This document shows, in pieces, positions 31,689-40,697 of a stretch of 64,000 nt of DNA; the stretch's first letter is position 1; each line of letters starts with the position of its first letter. Under the pieces are notes generated by a model. That model made no database searches and was not told the origin of the DNA. It worked only from the letters and a program-made list of their open reading frames with translations. Origin of the DNA: Desulfovibrio sp. (lineage in GTDB: Bacteria; Desulfobacterota; Desulfovibrionia; Desulfovibrionales; Desulfovibrionaceae); contig JAFXOX010000046.1 of the NCBI GenBank assembly GCA_017528345.1, forward strand, positions 62,001 to 126,000, given 5' to 3'. Position numbers and translations under genes: made by a program.

Positions 31689-33197
31689 TTAAGCCTGCCA
31701 GCCTTTCTTGAAGGCGGTCACAGCATCGGTGAGCGCACTCTCAATACTATCGTCGATAACCTTCTTCTCTTTCAGAGCGGAAAGGACGTCTTTCTTGGTG
31801 TCACGAATGAACGTGAGCATGTCGGTTTCGAACTGACGGATTTTCTCCACAGGCACATCGTCCATGTGACCGTGGGTGGCAGCCCAAATGGAGGCTACCT
31901 GCTCTTCGGCGGGCATGGGACGATACTGAGGCTGCTTGAGAAGCTCCACAAGACGGGCACCACGGTCAAGCTTGGCCTTGGTGGCCTTGTCGAGGTCAGA
32001 ACCGAACTGAGCAAAAGCGGCCAATTCGCGGTACTGCGCCAGGTCGAGACGCATGGTACCAGCAACCTGTTTCATGGCCTTGATCTGAGCGGCACCACCC
32101 ACACGCGAGACCGAAAGTCCAACGTTAATAGCGGGACGCACACCGGCGTTAAACAGGTTGGGTTCCAGGTACACCTGGCCATCAGTAATGGAAATAACGT
32201 TCGTGGGAATATAGGCTGAAACGTCGCCTGCCTGGGTTTCAATGATAGGCAGAGCCGTCAGGCTACCGCCGCCAAGGCTGTCATTGAGCTTAGCAGCTCT
32301 TTCCAGCAGGCGGGAATGCAGGTAGAAAACGTCGCCGGGAAAAGCTTCACGTCCGGGAGGACGACGAAGCAGAAGTGACATCTGACGGTAGGCCACAGCC
32401 TGTTTGGACAGGTCATCATAAATGATCAGGGCGTGTTTACCGTTGTCACGGTAGTGCTCTGCCATGGTGCAGCCGGTATACGCGGCAATGTACTGCAGGG
32501 GAGCAGGATCCGACGCCGTAGCAGAAATGATGGTGGTGTACTCCATGGCGCCATACTTGCGCAGGGTATCAGCAACAAGAGCCACCGAAGCCTTCTTCTG
32601 ACCGATGGCCACATAGAAGCAGTGGATATCTGTTTCTTTCTGAGCAAGAATGGCATCAATGCAGACAGCGGTTTTTCCGGTCTGACGGTCGCCGATGATC
32701 AATTCACGCTGTCCGCGACCGATAGGTGTCATGGCATCAATAGCCTTGAGGCCAGTGGGCATGGGCTCGTGCACGCTCTTACGAGCGATGATGCCCGGTG
32801 CCTTAATTTCCACAGGACGGACTTCCGTGGCTTCAATCGGTCCAAGACCGTCAATAGGCTCACCAAGAGGATTGAGCACGCGGCCCATAACCTTCTCGCC
32901 AACAGGTACCGAGAAAATTTTCCCAGTACGTTTGACGGGATCGCCTTCCTTAATGCCAACATCCGAGCCAAGCAGAGCTACGCCGACGTTGTCCTCTTCC
33001 AGGTTGAGGACCATGCCCATGACACCGCCGGGGAATTCCAGCAGTTCCATGCTCATGGCATTCTGCACGCCGTGCACGCGGGCAATACCGTCACCGATAT
33101 AGAGAACGGTACCGGTCTCGCTCATTTCCACGCGCTGATCGTAGTTCTGGATTTGCTCTTGGATGATCTTGCTAATCTCTTCAGCTTTGATCTGCAT
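31689..33197 (-). CDS. atpA: ATP synthase F1 subunit alpha
   Basis: The 502-residue non-catalytic hexamer subunit contains Walker A GDRQTGKT, the block [32 protein letters not shown] (with YRQMS before it) and [22 protein letters not shown] four codons upstream (33209) overlaps the end of atpH and is possible, but the ATG at 33197 gives the MQIKAEEIS start usual in relatives. The length agrees. It sits between atpH and atpG in the standard order. Confidence 0.97.
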   Translation of the reverse strand: MQIKAEEISKIIQEQIQNYDQRVEMSETGTVLYIGDGIARVHGVQNAMSMELLEFPGGVMGMVLNLEEDNVGVALLGSDVGIKEGDPVKRTGKIFSVPVGEKVMGRVLNPLGEPIDGLGPIEATEVRPVEIKAPGIIARKSVHEPMPTGLKAIDAMTPIGRGQRELIIGDRQTGKTAVCIDAILAQKETDIHCFYVAIGQKKASVALVADTLRKYGAMEYTTIISATASDPAPLQYIAAYTGCTMAEHYRDNGKHALIIYDDLSKQAVAYRQMSLLLRRPPGREAFPGDVFYLHSRLLERAAKLNDSLGGGSLTALPIIETQAGDVSAYIPTNVISITDGQVYLEPNLFNAGVRPAINVGLSVSRVGGAAQIKAMKQVAGTMRLDLAQYRELAAFAQFGSDLDKATKAKLDRGARLVELLKQPQYRPMPAEEQVASIWAATHGHMDDVPVEKIRQFETDMLTFIRDTKKDVLSALKEKKVIDDSIESALTDAVTAFKKGWQA

Positions 33198-33201
33198 CTC
33201 C

Positions 33202-33753
33202 TTACTCACCCCTCTTGAAAGTCTCCCGCAGGATACTCAGTTGCGCTCGCAGACTTGCATCCAGCACACGATCTCCCATATGGAGCACCATTCCACCAAG
33301 GATACTTGCATCGACAGCAAATTCCAGTTTTATCTCACCACCGCTTTTCTTTGAAAGAGAGTTCAAAATAGACTTTTCGGTTTCAGGCGAAAGCGGAATT
33401 GCCGTTGTCACGCGACCACGAACAATGCCTTTTTTCTCATCCAGCAGTTCACCGTAACGCGTGGCAATGTCACGCAGGAAGGAGAGCCGCTCTTTGTCTG
33501 CTAACAAAAAGCAGAAATTCTTCATGATCTTATCAGCTTTGAGTTTGGAAAGCAGCTTTGCAAGTACCGCTTTCTTTTCCTCAACATTGACAACAGGACT
33601 TTTTAAGGTCAAATCCAGGCCGGGCGTTGCGGCAATCATGCTTTTCAAATTCGCCAGGCACTCACCACGCTTGGTCAGTGCCTCATCCCCTTCCTTTTCG
33701 CCCAGTGCAAAAATCGCATTGGCGTACCTGCGTGCAACCACGGTATTAATCAA
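33202..33753 (-). CDS. atpH: ATP synthase F1 subunit delta
   Basis: The 183-residue peripheral-stalk protein links b subunits to the alpha crown. The N-terminal helical bundle starts [21 protein letters not shown], and the C-terminal domain has [60 protein letters not shown], the classical AtpH signature. The only fitting start is TTG at 33753, 5 nt after AAGGTGGTG. It overlaps the atpF stop, so translation is coupled. Confidence 0.95.
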   Translation of the reverse strand: MINTVVARRYANAIFALGEKEGDEALTKRGECLANLKSMIAATPGLDLTLKSPVVNVEEKKAVLAKLLSKLKADKIMKNFCFLLADKERLSFLRDIATRYGELLDEKKGIVRGRVTTAIPLSPETEKSILNSLSKKSGGEIKLEFAVDASILGGMVLHMGDRVLDASLRAQLSILRETFKRGE

Positions 33754-34346
33754 TGGAGCACCACCTTATTAAGGGAATTGGTGATAAGCTTCTCATGTTC
33801 GGCGGGCCCCAGTTTTTCCCGCAGAAGCTTTTCTGCCGCATCCACAATTTCATCGGCCATGGTTGACCGAACCTGAGACAAAATGGAACGACCTTCGTTT
33901 TCAGCTGTCAGACGGGCCTGAGCCACAATCTGTTCAGCCTGGCGTTTAGCGTCTTCAATAATATTTTTCTTCAGGGCCTCGGCCTGGCTACGGCTTTCAT
34001 CAAGAATAGCACGCCGCTCCTGCTCGAGGTTAGCAATGTGCGCTTCGACTTCACTCAGCTTTTTCTTGGCCGCTTCGCGACGGCTGTCGAGATTATCGAA
34101 CGTATCCTGAATGTTTTGACGACGACCCCGGAAATAGTTCTTGATCAGTTTACCCGTAAAGTACCAGAGAATGCCAAAGAAGATGATAAAGTTGACTACA
34201 CGGTAGGCAAAATCACCCCAGCGGTACTCGTGGCCCTCATTAGCCAAGGCTTCCGTAGCACAAAGACAGACGAGCAGCGCCACGTAGCAAATGAACCCTT
34301 TTCTTGGCAGTGAATTCAAGTTGCACCCCCAATATCTTGCGCACAT
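33750..34346 (-). CDS. atpF: ATP synthase Fo subunit b with signal-like N-terminus
   Basis: This protein of up to 198 residues has a signal-peptide-like start (GFICYVALLVCLCATEALA), then a membrane helix (FAYRVVNFIIFFGILWYFTGKLI) and a long charged coiled coil (about residues 75-170) typical of the peripheral stalk. Start choice is uncertain: ATG at 34346 is given, but TTG at 34319, 4 nt after GGGGGTG, would give a tidier signal sequence. A cleaved signal on b is seen in relatives with paired b and b'. It overlaps atpH. Confidence 0.9.
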   Translation of the reverse strand: MCARYWGCNLNSLPRKGFICYVALLVCLCATEALANEGHEYRWGDFAYRVVNFIIFFGILWYFTGKLIKNYFRGRRQNIQDTFDNLDSRREAAKKKLSEVEAHIANLEQERRAILDESRSQAEALKKNIIEDAKRQAEQIVAQARLTAENEGRSILSQVRSTMADEIVDAAEKLLREKLGPAEHEKLITNSLNKVVLH

Positions 34347-34366
34347 CACTCTTAAAGATTAAAGGA

Positions 34367-34786
34367 TCAGCCTTTAATCAGACGATCCGCGAGTTTTTCA
34401 GAAAGGGCTCCAGCCTGAGCCCGCAAAGCAGCCAAGGTATCATCAGCTTCCTTCTGCAGGGAGACACGTGCCTGATCCAGAATGGAGCGTGCTTCCTTCT
34501 GTGCCTGAGCAACCAGGGACTGCTGTTCTGCCTGTCCCTGCTCACGACCCTGCAGGCGAGCCTGGGCAGCTTCCTGACGTGCCTGCTTGAGGGCAGCATC
34601 ATAATCTGCGAGGCTTTTTTCGGCCTGACTTTCGAAGGTCTCCGCTTCGCCGCTCATATCATCAACAATCTGCTGGCGTCGTTTAAGAATCTGACGTACA
34701 GGCCGCACTAACAGAACATTGAGAAGATACACGGCGATGAAGAAATTAACCAATTGAAAAAGCAGTGTGATATTGAGATCAAGCAT
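34367..34786 (-). CDS. atpF2: ATP synthase Fo subunit b'
   Basis: The 139-residue protein starts MLDLNITLLFQLVNFFIAVYLLNVLLVRPV, one membrane helix, followed by a continuous coiled coil rich in Ala, Gln and Glu. It pairs with the other b to make a heterodimeric stalk. The frame is open 17 codons further upstream, but AGAGGGGGAATTTGC before the ATG at 34786 fixes the start. It is the first gene of the F1 operon; a sigma-70-type promoter lies 65-95 nt upstream. Heterodimeric stalks are known in cyanobacteria and several anaerobes. Confidence 0.93.
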   Translation of the reverse strand: MLDLNITLLFQLVNFFIAVYLLNVLLVRPVRQILKRRQQIVDDMSGEAETFESQAEKSLADYDAALKQARQEAAQARLQGREQGQAEQQSLVAQAQKEARSILDQARVSLQKEADDTLAALRAQAGALSEKLADRLIKG

Positions 34787-34850
34787 GCAAATTCCCCCTC
34801 TGGAAGCGCTTTTCACCACTACCCTGCCTAATAGCAAAATACTCGCAACA

Positions 34851-34879
34851 ATTTTACTTCCCTCAGCACGTCATGTCAA
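34851..34879 (-). promoter_or_regulatory. Strong sigma-70 promoter of the F1 operon
   Basis: Minus-strand TTGACA (34879-34874) and TAAAAT (34856-34851) are exactly 17 nt apart; the -35 is a perfect consensus. It lies just after the aroK stop, so the F1 operon is transcribed separately from aroK. No Rex palindrome overlaps it. Confidence 0.85.
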
Positions 34880-34901
34880 TGCTTTCTCAACAAAAACTCG
34901 G

Positions 34902-35438
34902 TTACTGAACACTCTTCTGGTACTTTTCCGTGATCTCCAAGCAAAGCTCCTCACAGGGTCTCTCTGCAAGAAGAATATAGTTTGCACACGCTTCATAAAG
35001 GGCACTGCGTTCGACAAGCACCCTTTTAACCTCTTCTTCTATGCTCCCTTTGCCGAGTGAAGGCCGAAGCTCGCCTTTGGGCTCGCCCTTAAGCCGCTCA
35101 ATCAAGACCGCCTCCGACACTTTAAGATAGCAGACCCAGCCAGTCGAAGCCATAAGCTGGCAATTTCGAGGATCAAGAACGATACCTCCGCCTGTAGCAA
35201 CAACGAGAGGACGTGTGCTTGCCATCCTGGCCACGTGGCTTAAGGTAAGACATTCTTCCTCCCGAAAGCGTGACCAGCCGTAGCCACTCACGAAATCCGC
35301 GATACTTGTCCCAAGACGCTCTGTCAGCAAAAGATCTGTATCAATAGCTTGATAGCCCCTCAAGCGTGTCGCAACAATCTTTGCCAGGGTGCTCTTGCCG
35401 CTTGCGCGAGCTCCGATAAGGTATATTGGTTTGTCCAC
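34902..35438 (-). CDS. aroK: Shikimate kinase
   Basis: The 178-residue enzyme phosphorylates shikimate at the 3-hydroxyl in the chorismate pathway. Visible are the P-loop GARASGKST near residue 10, the AIDTDLLL magnesium site, the substrate motif in FREEE and VVATGGGIVL, and the lid region GELRPSLGKGS. The frame extends upstream into the peptidase gene, but GTG at 35438, 8 nt after AAGGGA, gives the standard family length. It follows the peptidase gene by 17 nt and is likely cotranscribed. Other aro genes are not in this window. Confidence 0.93.
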   Translation of the reverse strand: MDKPIYLIGARASGKSTLAKIVATRLRGYQAIDTDLLLTERLGTSIADFVSGYGWSRFREEECLTLSHVARMASTRPLVVATGGGIVLDPRNCQLMASTGWVCYLKVSEAVLIERLKGEPKGELRPSLGKGSIEEEVKRVLVERSALYEACANYILLAERPCEELCLEITEKYQKSVQ

Positions 35439-35455
35439 GACTATCGTCCCTTTTG

Positions 35456-36529
35456 CTAGAGAATGCGCACCCCGTCCTCTACGACGAGCACCGTATTTTC
35501 CCAGCGGCAGCCGCCCCATTGGGGATAATAAAGACCGGGTTCGACCGTCACAACCATACCAGCCTGAAGCTTTCCTTGACTGCGTGGTGAAAGCGATGGC
35601 TTCTCATGTGTTTCGAGGCCAACGCCGTGACCAAGGCCATGAGTAAAAGCTTCGGCACAGCCTGCCTTTTCAAAGACATTTCTCGCCTGCGCATAGACGT
35701 CTGCGAAGGCAACCCCTGGATGCATACACGCTATAGCAGCGCTTTGTGCCTCGCGCACCAGGGCAAGCGTTTCCTCAAAGCGGGAATCTTTTTGACCACC
35801 GACCCAGAAGGTTCTTGTCTGGTCTGAACAATAGCCATCCACTCTGCACCCCACATCAACTAATACAAGGCAGTTTTCGGTAATCGTCTTGTCACTTGCG
35901 AGGGCATGAGGCATTGCCGCGTTCTCATCAATAGCCACAATACTTTCAAAAGCCAGTTCACTGGCTCCATTTTCCCGGAAATAGCGTTCGATCTTCCAGC
36001 TGACCTCTTTCTCGCTAAGCCCCGGGACAAGCTCGCCTTCAAGCCAGGTAAGCATGTTATGGTTCAAGACAAAGGACTTCTCGAGTGCGGCAATTTCCCT
36101 GCTGTCTTTCATCTGGCGCAAGCCCTCTGTCATGCCGTCGCAGCTTTCAAAGGAAAGCTCTGGGCAGCTAGCGGCAAGGGTACGCACACAATTCATGCTC
36201 AAAGCATCCATTTCAAGACCAATGCGTCGACCAAGCCCTTTCAGAGTTTTGCTCATTGCCTCGTGCTGAGCCCCCTTGTAGATGACAATATTTTCTCTCG
36301 GAAGACATTTTGCGGCAGCTTCCAAGTAGCGCGGATCGGTGAGCAGGATATCTCGCCCGTCAGCGCCAACAGCGAGATAACCAGAGGTCTCATTAAACTG
36401 CACATCGTGCAGCTCAAAACCTGAAAGGTAGAATCTATTGGCCGCATAACTGATCAGTACGGCGTCAAAACCCTTTTCCAGCATGAGTTCGCGCAGGCGG
36501 TTGCGGCGCCGGGCAAAAATCTCATCCAT
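35456..36529 (-). CDS. M24-family Xaa-Pro aminopeptidase
   Basis: The 357-residue two-domain protein has a creatinase-like N-terminal domain and a pita-bread catalytic domain. All five metal ligands are visible: the two Asp in VDVGCRVDGYCSDQTRTFW, His in HGLGHGVGLETHE, Glu in VTVEPGLYYP and Glu in RWENTVLV. Such enzymes cleave N-terminal X-Pro bonds; PepQ-type dipeptidases look similar, and the two are hard to separate by eye. GAGGAG lies 7 nt before the ATG at 36529. It is divergent from pyrK and precedes aroK. Confidence 0.92.
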   Translation of the reverse strand: MDEIFARRRNRLRELMLEKGFDAVLISYAANRFYLSGFELHDVQFNETSGYLAVGADGRDILLTDPRYLEAAAKCLPRENIVIYKGAQHEAMSKTLKGLGRRIGLEMDALSMNCVRTLAASCPELSFESCDGMTEGLRQMKDSREIAALEKSFVLNHNMLTWLEGELVPGLSEKEVSWKIERYFRENGASELAFESIVAIDENAAMPHALASDKTITENCLVLVDVGCRVDGYCSDQTRTFWVGGQKDSRFEETLALVREAQSAAIACMHPGVAFADVYAQARNVFEKAGCAEAFTHGLGHGVGLETHEKPSLSPRSQGKLQAGMVVTVEPGLYYPQWGGCRWENTVLVVEDGVRIL

Positions 36530-36639
36530 ACGTATACTCCTCGTAATCTTCAATGTTTATCAGGCTGCGGCTCCCTTCATGGCACAAAAACAGTCTTCCC
36601 GTAAAGTCGTGGAAAGCCTCTGCCCCAGGATTTTCGGCG

Positions 36640-36668
36640 TTGTCTCGGCACAACTCTTTTGCTATGCT
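36640..36668 (+). promoter_or_regulatory. Candidate promoter of the pyrK operon
   Basis: TTGTCT (36640-36645) and TATGCT (36663-36668) are 17 nt apart. Transcription from here would give a leader of about 125 nt before the pyrK ATG, enough to hold the structured element at 36758-36801. Confidence 0.55.
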
Positions 36669-36757
36669 AGTCGTTCCTTGAGATCGTTGACGTCTAAGAG
36701 AACATCTTGACTTTCGCCAGCCGTCTTTACGCGGTCTCTCGCATTACCTATTTTGAG

Positions 36758-36801
36758 TGAGGCAGCAGTTACTTCCTACGGGATGCAACGCTGAATATCT
36801 G
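36758..36801 (+). promoter_or_regulatory. Structured pyrK leader, sister of the gap leader
   Basis: TGAGG (36758-36762) abuts CAGC-A-GTT (36763-36770), which pairs with AACGCTG (36787-36793) with one bulged A. Inside is a short stem TCC/GGA capped by TACG, a UNCG-type stable tetraloop (36774-36783). The spacer AATATCTG is the same as in gap, then ATG at 36802. No other Shine-Dalgarno is near the start. Confidence 0.6.
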
Positions 36802-37605
36802 ATGAAAGCTGAACGCTGTGTGGAACTTACGGTCCTTGACCTTGTCCCCTTTGGGCAAACTGGAAGCCAACCTCTTTTCTACGCTCTGAGGCTTTCCAGC
36901 CCTGATTGGCAACAATGGGCGCCTGGCCAGTTTGTCATGGTCCGTCCTTTTTCTTTTGGTCTTGAAATTCCCTGGGCAAGGCCCTTGGGCATCTGCCATC
37001 TGGACGAGCGGCATCTCATCTGTTTTTTCCAGGTTCTGGGACGTGGCACGCGCAGACTTGCCCAAGCCAAAAGCGGTGATAAGGTCCTGGTCTGGGGCCC
37101 GCTGGGCAATGGTTTTGCCATGGAAGAGAATACACCGACCCTGCTGCTGGCCGGCGGCATGGGCATTGCGCCCTTCGTCGGCTATGTACACAGACATCCT
37201 CAGCCCTGGAATTTGACCATGCTTTTTGGGCACCGCCCGCCTCTGGACTGCTATCCTGTCGACAGCATCAACGAACGCATAACCATGGATACGCTGCGCG
37301 AGACCATTCCCGGAGATCTCGACAATCTCATTTTTTCTCTCGAAGAGCGCATCAAGGACAATGCAGAGCAAAACGGCCTGGTTCTTGCCTGCGGCCCCAT
37401 GCCATTTCTACGTACCGTGCACGGTTTTGTCGTAAAATACAAAGCCAGAGCACAACTGTCCTTAGAAAACCGCATGGCCTGCGGTGTAGGAGCCTGCCTT
37501 GGTTGCGTAACCAAAGTGCGCTCAAACAGCAGCAAGGAAGAGGGCTATCAACAGGTCTGCACACGCGGTCCAGTGTTCTGGGCCAGTGACCTCGTCCTCG
37601 AATAA
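36802..37605 (+). CDS. pyrK: Dihydroorotate dehydrogenase B electron-transfer subunit
   Basis: The 267-residue iron-sulfur flavoprotein passes electrons from dihydroorotate (via PyrD) to NAD. It has the FAD/NAD-binding ferredoxin-reductase fold (RPLGICHLDERHL, LLAGGMGIAPFVGYVH) and the C-terminal [2Fe-2S] cysteines in MACGVGACLGCVTKV plus VCTRGPVF. The frame is open upstream to a GTG at 36757, but the ATG at 36802 gives the right N-terminus. It is followed by pyrD after 34 nt. The unusual leader is described separately. Confidence 0.95.
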   Translation: MKAERCVELTVLDLVPFGQTGSQPLFYALRLSSPDWQQWAPGQFVMVRPFSFGLEIPWARPLGICHLDERHLICFFQVLGRGTRRLAQAKSGDKVLVWGPLGNGFAMEENTPTLLLAGGMGIAPFVGYVHRHPQPWNLTMLFGHRPPLDCYPVDSINERITMDTLRETIPGDLDNLIFSLEERIKDNAEQNGLVLACGPMPFLRTVHGFVVKYKARAQLSLENRMACGVGACLGCVTKVRSNSSKEEGYQQVCTRGPVFWASDLVLE

Positions 37606-37639
37606 CCTTTTTGAATTTCTCATCTGCAAGGAGTAGCAG

Positions 37640-38572
37640 GTGGATCTCCACGTAACGCTTCACGGCCAACGCCACAGTCTTGAGTTGAAAAATCCGGTGC
37701 TCACGGCTTCAGGAACCTTTGGCTACGGCGCAGAATTTTCCGCCTATGGCAATCTTTCGAGCCTTGGCGGATTTATTGTCAAAGGACTTTCTCTGGAACC
37801 CAGACAGGGTAACAGAACGCCACGCATTGTTGAGACGACGGCCGGCATGCTCAATGCCGTGGGTCTGCAAAACGATGGGGCCGAGTATTTTCTGAGTAAA
37901 ACATTGCCGCGTCTGCCCTGGCAGCATACAGCCGTCATTGCCAATATCTATGCAGCCTCTGTCGAAGAGTTCGCCAGTCTTGCAGCGCGTCTGGACACGG
38001 ATGTGCGCATCAGCGCCCTTGAGGTGAATATATCCTGCCCCAATGTCAAGTGCGGTGGCGTCCTCTTCGGGCAGGATCCAGACCTAGCTGCCGAGGTCAC
38101 ACGTGCTGTTTGTGAACATGCGCCACACAAACATGTTATGGTCAAGCTCTCGCCCAATGTCACAGATATCAAGGCCATAGCACGTGCCGTAGAAGCTGCC
38201 GGAGCAGATAGCATCTCCTGCATCAATACTCTGCAGGGCATGAGCATTGATTACCGCACTCGCCGCCCAAGGCTGGCCAATATCATTGGCGGTCTTTCTG
38301 GCCCTGCGATCAAACCTGTGGCGTTGCGCTGTGTCTGGCAGGTTGCCAGCTCCGTCAAGATTCCTGTCATCGGTGTCGGCGGCATCTGCTGCTGCGAAGA
38401 TATTCTCGAGTTCATCATTGCCGGAGCAAGCGCCGTCGAAATCGGCACAGCCAATTTCATGGATCCGAGAGCGTCTTTCTCCATGGTTCAGGATCTGCCC
38501 AGGCTCTGTGAAGAATGTGGTATCACCTCCCTTCAGGAACTGCGCGGCAGTCTCAAACTGGACGAAGTATGA
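37640..38572 (+). CDS. pyrD: Dihydroorotate dehydrogenase B catalytic subunit
   Basis: The 310-residue FMN TIM-barrel enzyme oxidises dihydroorotate to orotate in pyrimidine synthesis and works as a complex with PyrK. Motifs include NPVLTASGTFGYG, the active-site loop NISCPNVKCGGVLFG with the class 1B catalytic cysteine, SCINTLQGMSIDYRTRRPRL and GVGGICCCEDILEFIIAGASAVEIGTANF. GTG at 37640 follows AAGGAGTAGCAG. Its stop overlaps the start of the next gene (ATGA). Confidence 0.97.
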   Translation: MDLHVTLHGQRHSLELKNPVLTASGTFGYGAEFSAYGNLSSLGGFIVKGLSLEPRQGNRTPRIVETTAGMLNAVGLQNDGAEYFLSKTLPRLPWQHTAVIANIYAASVEEFASLAARLDTDVRISALEVNISCPNVKCGGVLFGQDPDLAAEVTRAVCEHAPHKHVMVKLSPNVTDIKAIARAVEAAGADSISCINTLQGMSIDYRTRRPRLANIIGGLSGPAIKPVALRCVWQVASSVKIPVIGVGGICCCEDILEFIIAGASAVEIGTANFMDPRASFSMVQDLPRLCEECGITSLQELRGSLKLDEV

Positions 38573-39711
38573 GTGTGGGCATTTTTCCCGTGTTCTCAGG
38601 CCTTGATCTTCAGGCCTTCATAGAATTGCCTTACACACTCCATGCCCAATCGCTCTGGGTTCCACCCCTACGCAGCCAGGAGCGTCTCCTTTTATCTTCG
38701 ACAAGTCATCCATTCTGGAAAAATGCTGACGTTCGACTCTTTCTGGCCAGGCGCAAGGGCCAGGTTATTGGCCGCATCGCCGCCATTGTAGACCACACCT
38801 ACAATAGCTATGCCCACGAAAGCTGCGGAGCCTTTGGTTTTTTTGAATGCCGCAATGACCGTGAAGCAGCCCATGCGCTGCTCAATGCAGCCTCGGACTG
38901 GCTGGCAGCCCAGGGCATGACCTTTATCCGTGGTCCCCTCAATCCCTCAACCAATTATACCTGTGGCCTGCTCGTTGATGGTTTTGATGAACCGCCGGCG
39001 CTTATGATGCCCTGGAATCCGCCTTACTACGCAGAACTTCTGGCATCCTGGCAGGCTTACAAGGAGCAGGATCTCTTTGCCTATCGTATTCTCAGAGATG
39101 CCAAGGCTCTTCAGAACTTGCCAACTTTTGATTCATCTCTTGCCAATTCCTTCAGCGTCCGCCATGCCAGCCAAGCAACGCTCAAGGAAGATATCCAAAG
39201 CCTTTTGGCCATTTATCGTAGTTCTTGGGCCAAAAATTTCCTCTATACGCCCCTTTCCCGGGCTGAAGAAGAACTGATGGTTGAAGAGATGCTTCCCATT
39301 GTGGACTGCGACTATTTTGTCCTTTTCTTTCATGAGAACCAAGCCTGCGCCGGCATGTTGGCCCTACCTGATCTGACACCTCTCCTACGCAAGCTCAATG
39401 GGAGATTCAGACTGTCTGCACCCTTCCACTATCTGAGCCAGCGCCCGCTTTTCCGCCGTGGCTATCGCATTATGCTTTTTGGCATTGAAGAACGTTTCAG
39501 ACTGCTCGGTCTGCCGTCTCTCTTGCTTGGCTATATGCTCCAGCAGGCGCGTAAAAATAAGGATCTTCAATGGGTTGAAGGCTCCTGGGTGCTTGAGGAC
39601 AATACCGCCATCTGTGATCTCATCGAAGATTTTTCTGGCACTATCACCAAACGTTACCGAATCTATCGCAAGGACATTGTCACATGCAGATGCTCGCGGG
39701 AAAACGTCTAG
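38569..39711 (+). CDS. GNAT-like N-acetyltransferase, substrate unknown
   Basis: The 380-residue protein has a GNAT-type core in its first half (VRLFLARRKGQVIGRIAAIVDHTYN, FGFFECRNDREAAHALLNAASDWLAAQGMTFIRGPLNPSTNYTCGLLVDGFDEPPALMMPWNPPYY) and a second, GNAT-like half ending GSWVLEDNTAICDLIEDFSGTITKRYRIYRKDI. The ENxAxxxL/EDNTAIC ending and RGP-N-P-S are typical of a long two-domain family found with lipid or sugar genes. No membrane segment. Translation is coupled to pyrD through ATGA, and the next gene overlaps its end by 28 bp. Substrate cannot be given. Confidence 0.8.
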   Translation: MSVGIFPVFSGLDLQAFIELPYTLHAQSLWVPPLRSQERLLLSSTSHPFWKNADVRLFLARRKGQVIGRIAAIVDHTYNSYAHESCGAFGFFECRNDREAAHALLNAASDWLAAQGMTFIRGPLNPSTNYTCGLLVDGFDEPPALMMPWNPPYYAELLASWQAYKEQDLFAYRILRDAKALQNLPTFDSSLANSFSVRHASQATLKEDIQSLLAIYRSSWAKNFLYTPLSRAEEELMVEEMLPIVDCDYFVLFFHENQACAGMLALPDLTPLLRKLNGRFRLSAPFHYLSQRPLFRRGYRIMLFGIEERFRLLGLPSLLLGYMLQQARKNKDLQWVEGSWVLEDNTAICDLIEDFSGTITKRYRIYRKDIVTCRCSRENV

Positions 39712-40697
39712 TTCTTACCGGCGCCACAGGTTTTGTGGGTGGACATCTCGTTCCCAAGCTCGTGCAGGCTGGGGCCGAAGTGAGTTGTATCGTGCGCTCA
39801 AGTTCAGATACTTCGCGCCTGCCGGCCTCAGTCAACATTTTTGTCTGTGATCTGACAACAGGTGCAGGCCTGAAGGAGGCATTAAACGACCAGGATATCT
39901 TTATCCATATGGCAGCGCTGCTCTTTGGCACTGGTTTTCAAGCCTATCTTGAGCAAAATGGCGTCTCAGCCCAAAGACTCTGCGAAGCCCTAGCCTCCGT
40001 TGCCAATCCTCCCCAAAAGGTGGTCCTCCTCTCGAGCATGGCAGCCTCAGGCCCGGACGCTTCTGCACAAGGTGCTCAGGATACCTGTCTGCCCAAGCCT
40101 GTTTCTGCCTATGGCTGGTCCAAGCTTCTCGTTGAACGCACCTTTATGGCCCACTATCACGGTGAGCTTGTGATCCTGAGGCCCGGTATCATTTATGGTT
40201 CAGGAGATAAGGGTCTTCTCCCGGTCTTTCAGGGAGCTAAGCATGGTTTTGCCGTAAGCCCGGGTTATGGACGCAGCTTTCCCGTCTCCTGCATCCACGG
40301 AGACGATATGGCCCAGGCTTTGATTTGTGCCACATCCCCCGGGGCCCAGGGTATTTACCATGTCAGCGACGGGAACCGCCATACTATGGAGAGTTTTTGC
40401 CAGGCCATGAGTCAGGCTTTGGGCAAAAAGGCCGCTATTTTTCACATACCCTTGCCAGTTATGGCCATTTCCGCCTTCTTTGCGAGCCTCTGGGGGCAGC
40501 TGTGTGCCTGTGTAAGCCCAAAAAAGACCGTACGCGCGCCCAATTGGAATCTCGACAAATACCGTGAAGCGCGCGAGGCTGGCTGGGTCTGTGACTGTTC
40601 TCGTCTTATGCAGGACACAGGCTTCAGCCCCAAGATCACGCTTTCCGAGGGTATGCGAGAAAGTGTCGAAGGCTACCGTCTACGAGGTTGGCTGTGA
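39684..40697 (+). CDS. NAD-dependent epimerase/dehydratase (extended SDR)
   Basis: The 337-residue Rossmann protein has the cofactor motif GATGFVGGHLVPKL, the catalytic serine in LLSSMAASG and the YxxxK pair in SAYGWSKLLVE. RPGIIYGSGDKGLLP and HGDDMAQAL are extended-SDR hallmarks. It probably acts on a nucleotide sugar or a sterol-like/lipid substrate; the sequence does not tell. The ATG at 39684 overlaps the acetyltransferase gene by 28 bp (a second ATG is 6 nt later). Its stop overlaps the following GTG start (GTGA). Confidence 0.88.
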   Translation: MQMLAGKRLVLTGATGFVGGHLVPKLVQAGAEVSCIVRSSSDTSRLPASVNIFVCDLTTGAGLKEALNDQDIFIHMAALLFGTGFQAYLEQNGVSAQRLCEALASVANPPQKVVLLSSMAASGPDASAQGAQDTCLPKPVSAYGWSKLLVERTFMAHYHGELVILRPGIIYGSGDKGLLPVFQGAKHGFAVSPGYGRSFPVSCIHGDDMAQALICATSPGAQGIYHVSDGNRHTMESFCQAMSQALGKKAAIFHIPLPVMAISAFFASLWGQLCACVSPKKTVRAPNWNLDKYREAREAGWVCDCSRLMQDTGFSPKITLSEGMRESVEGYRLRGWL

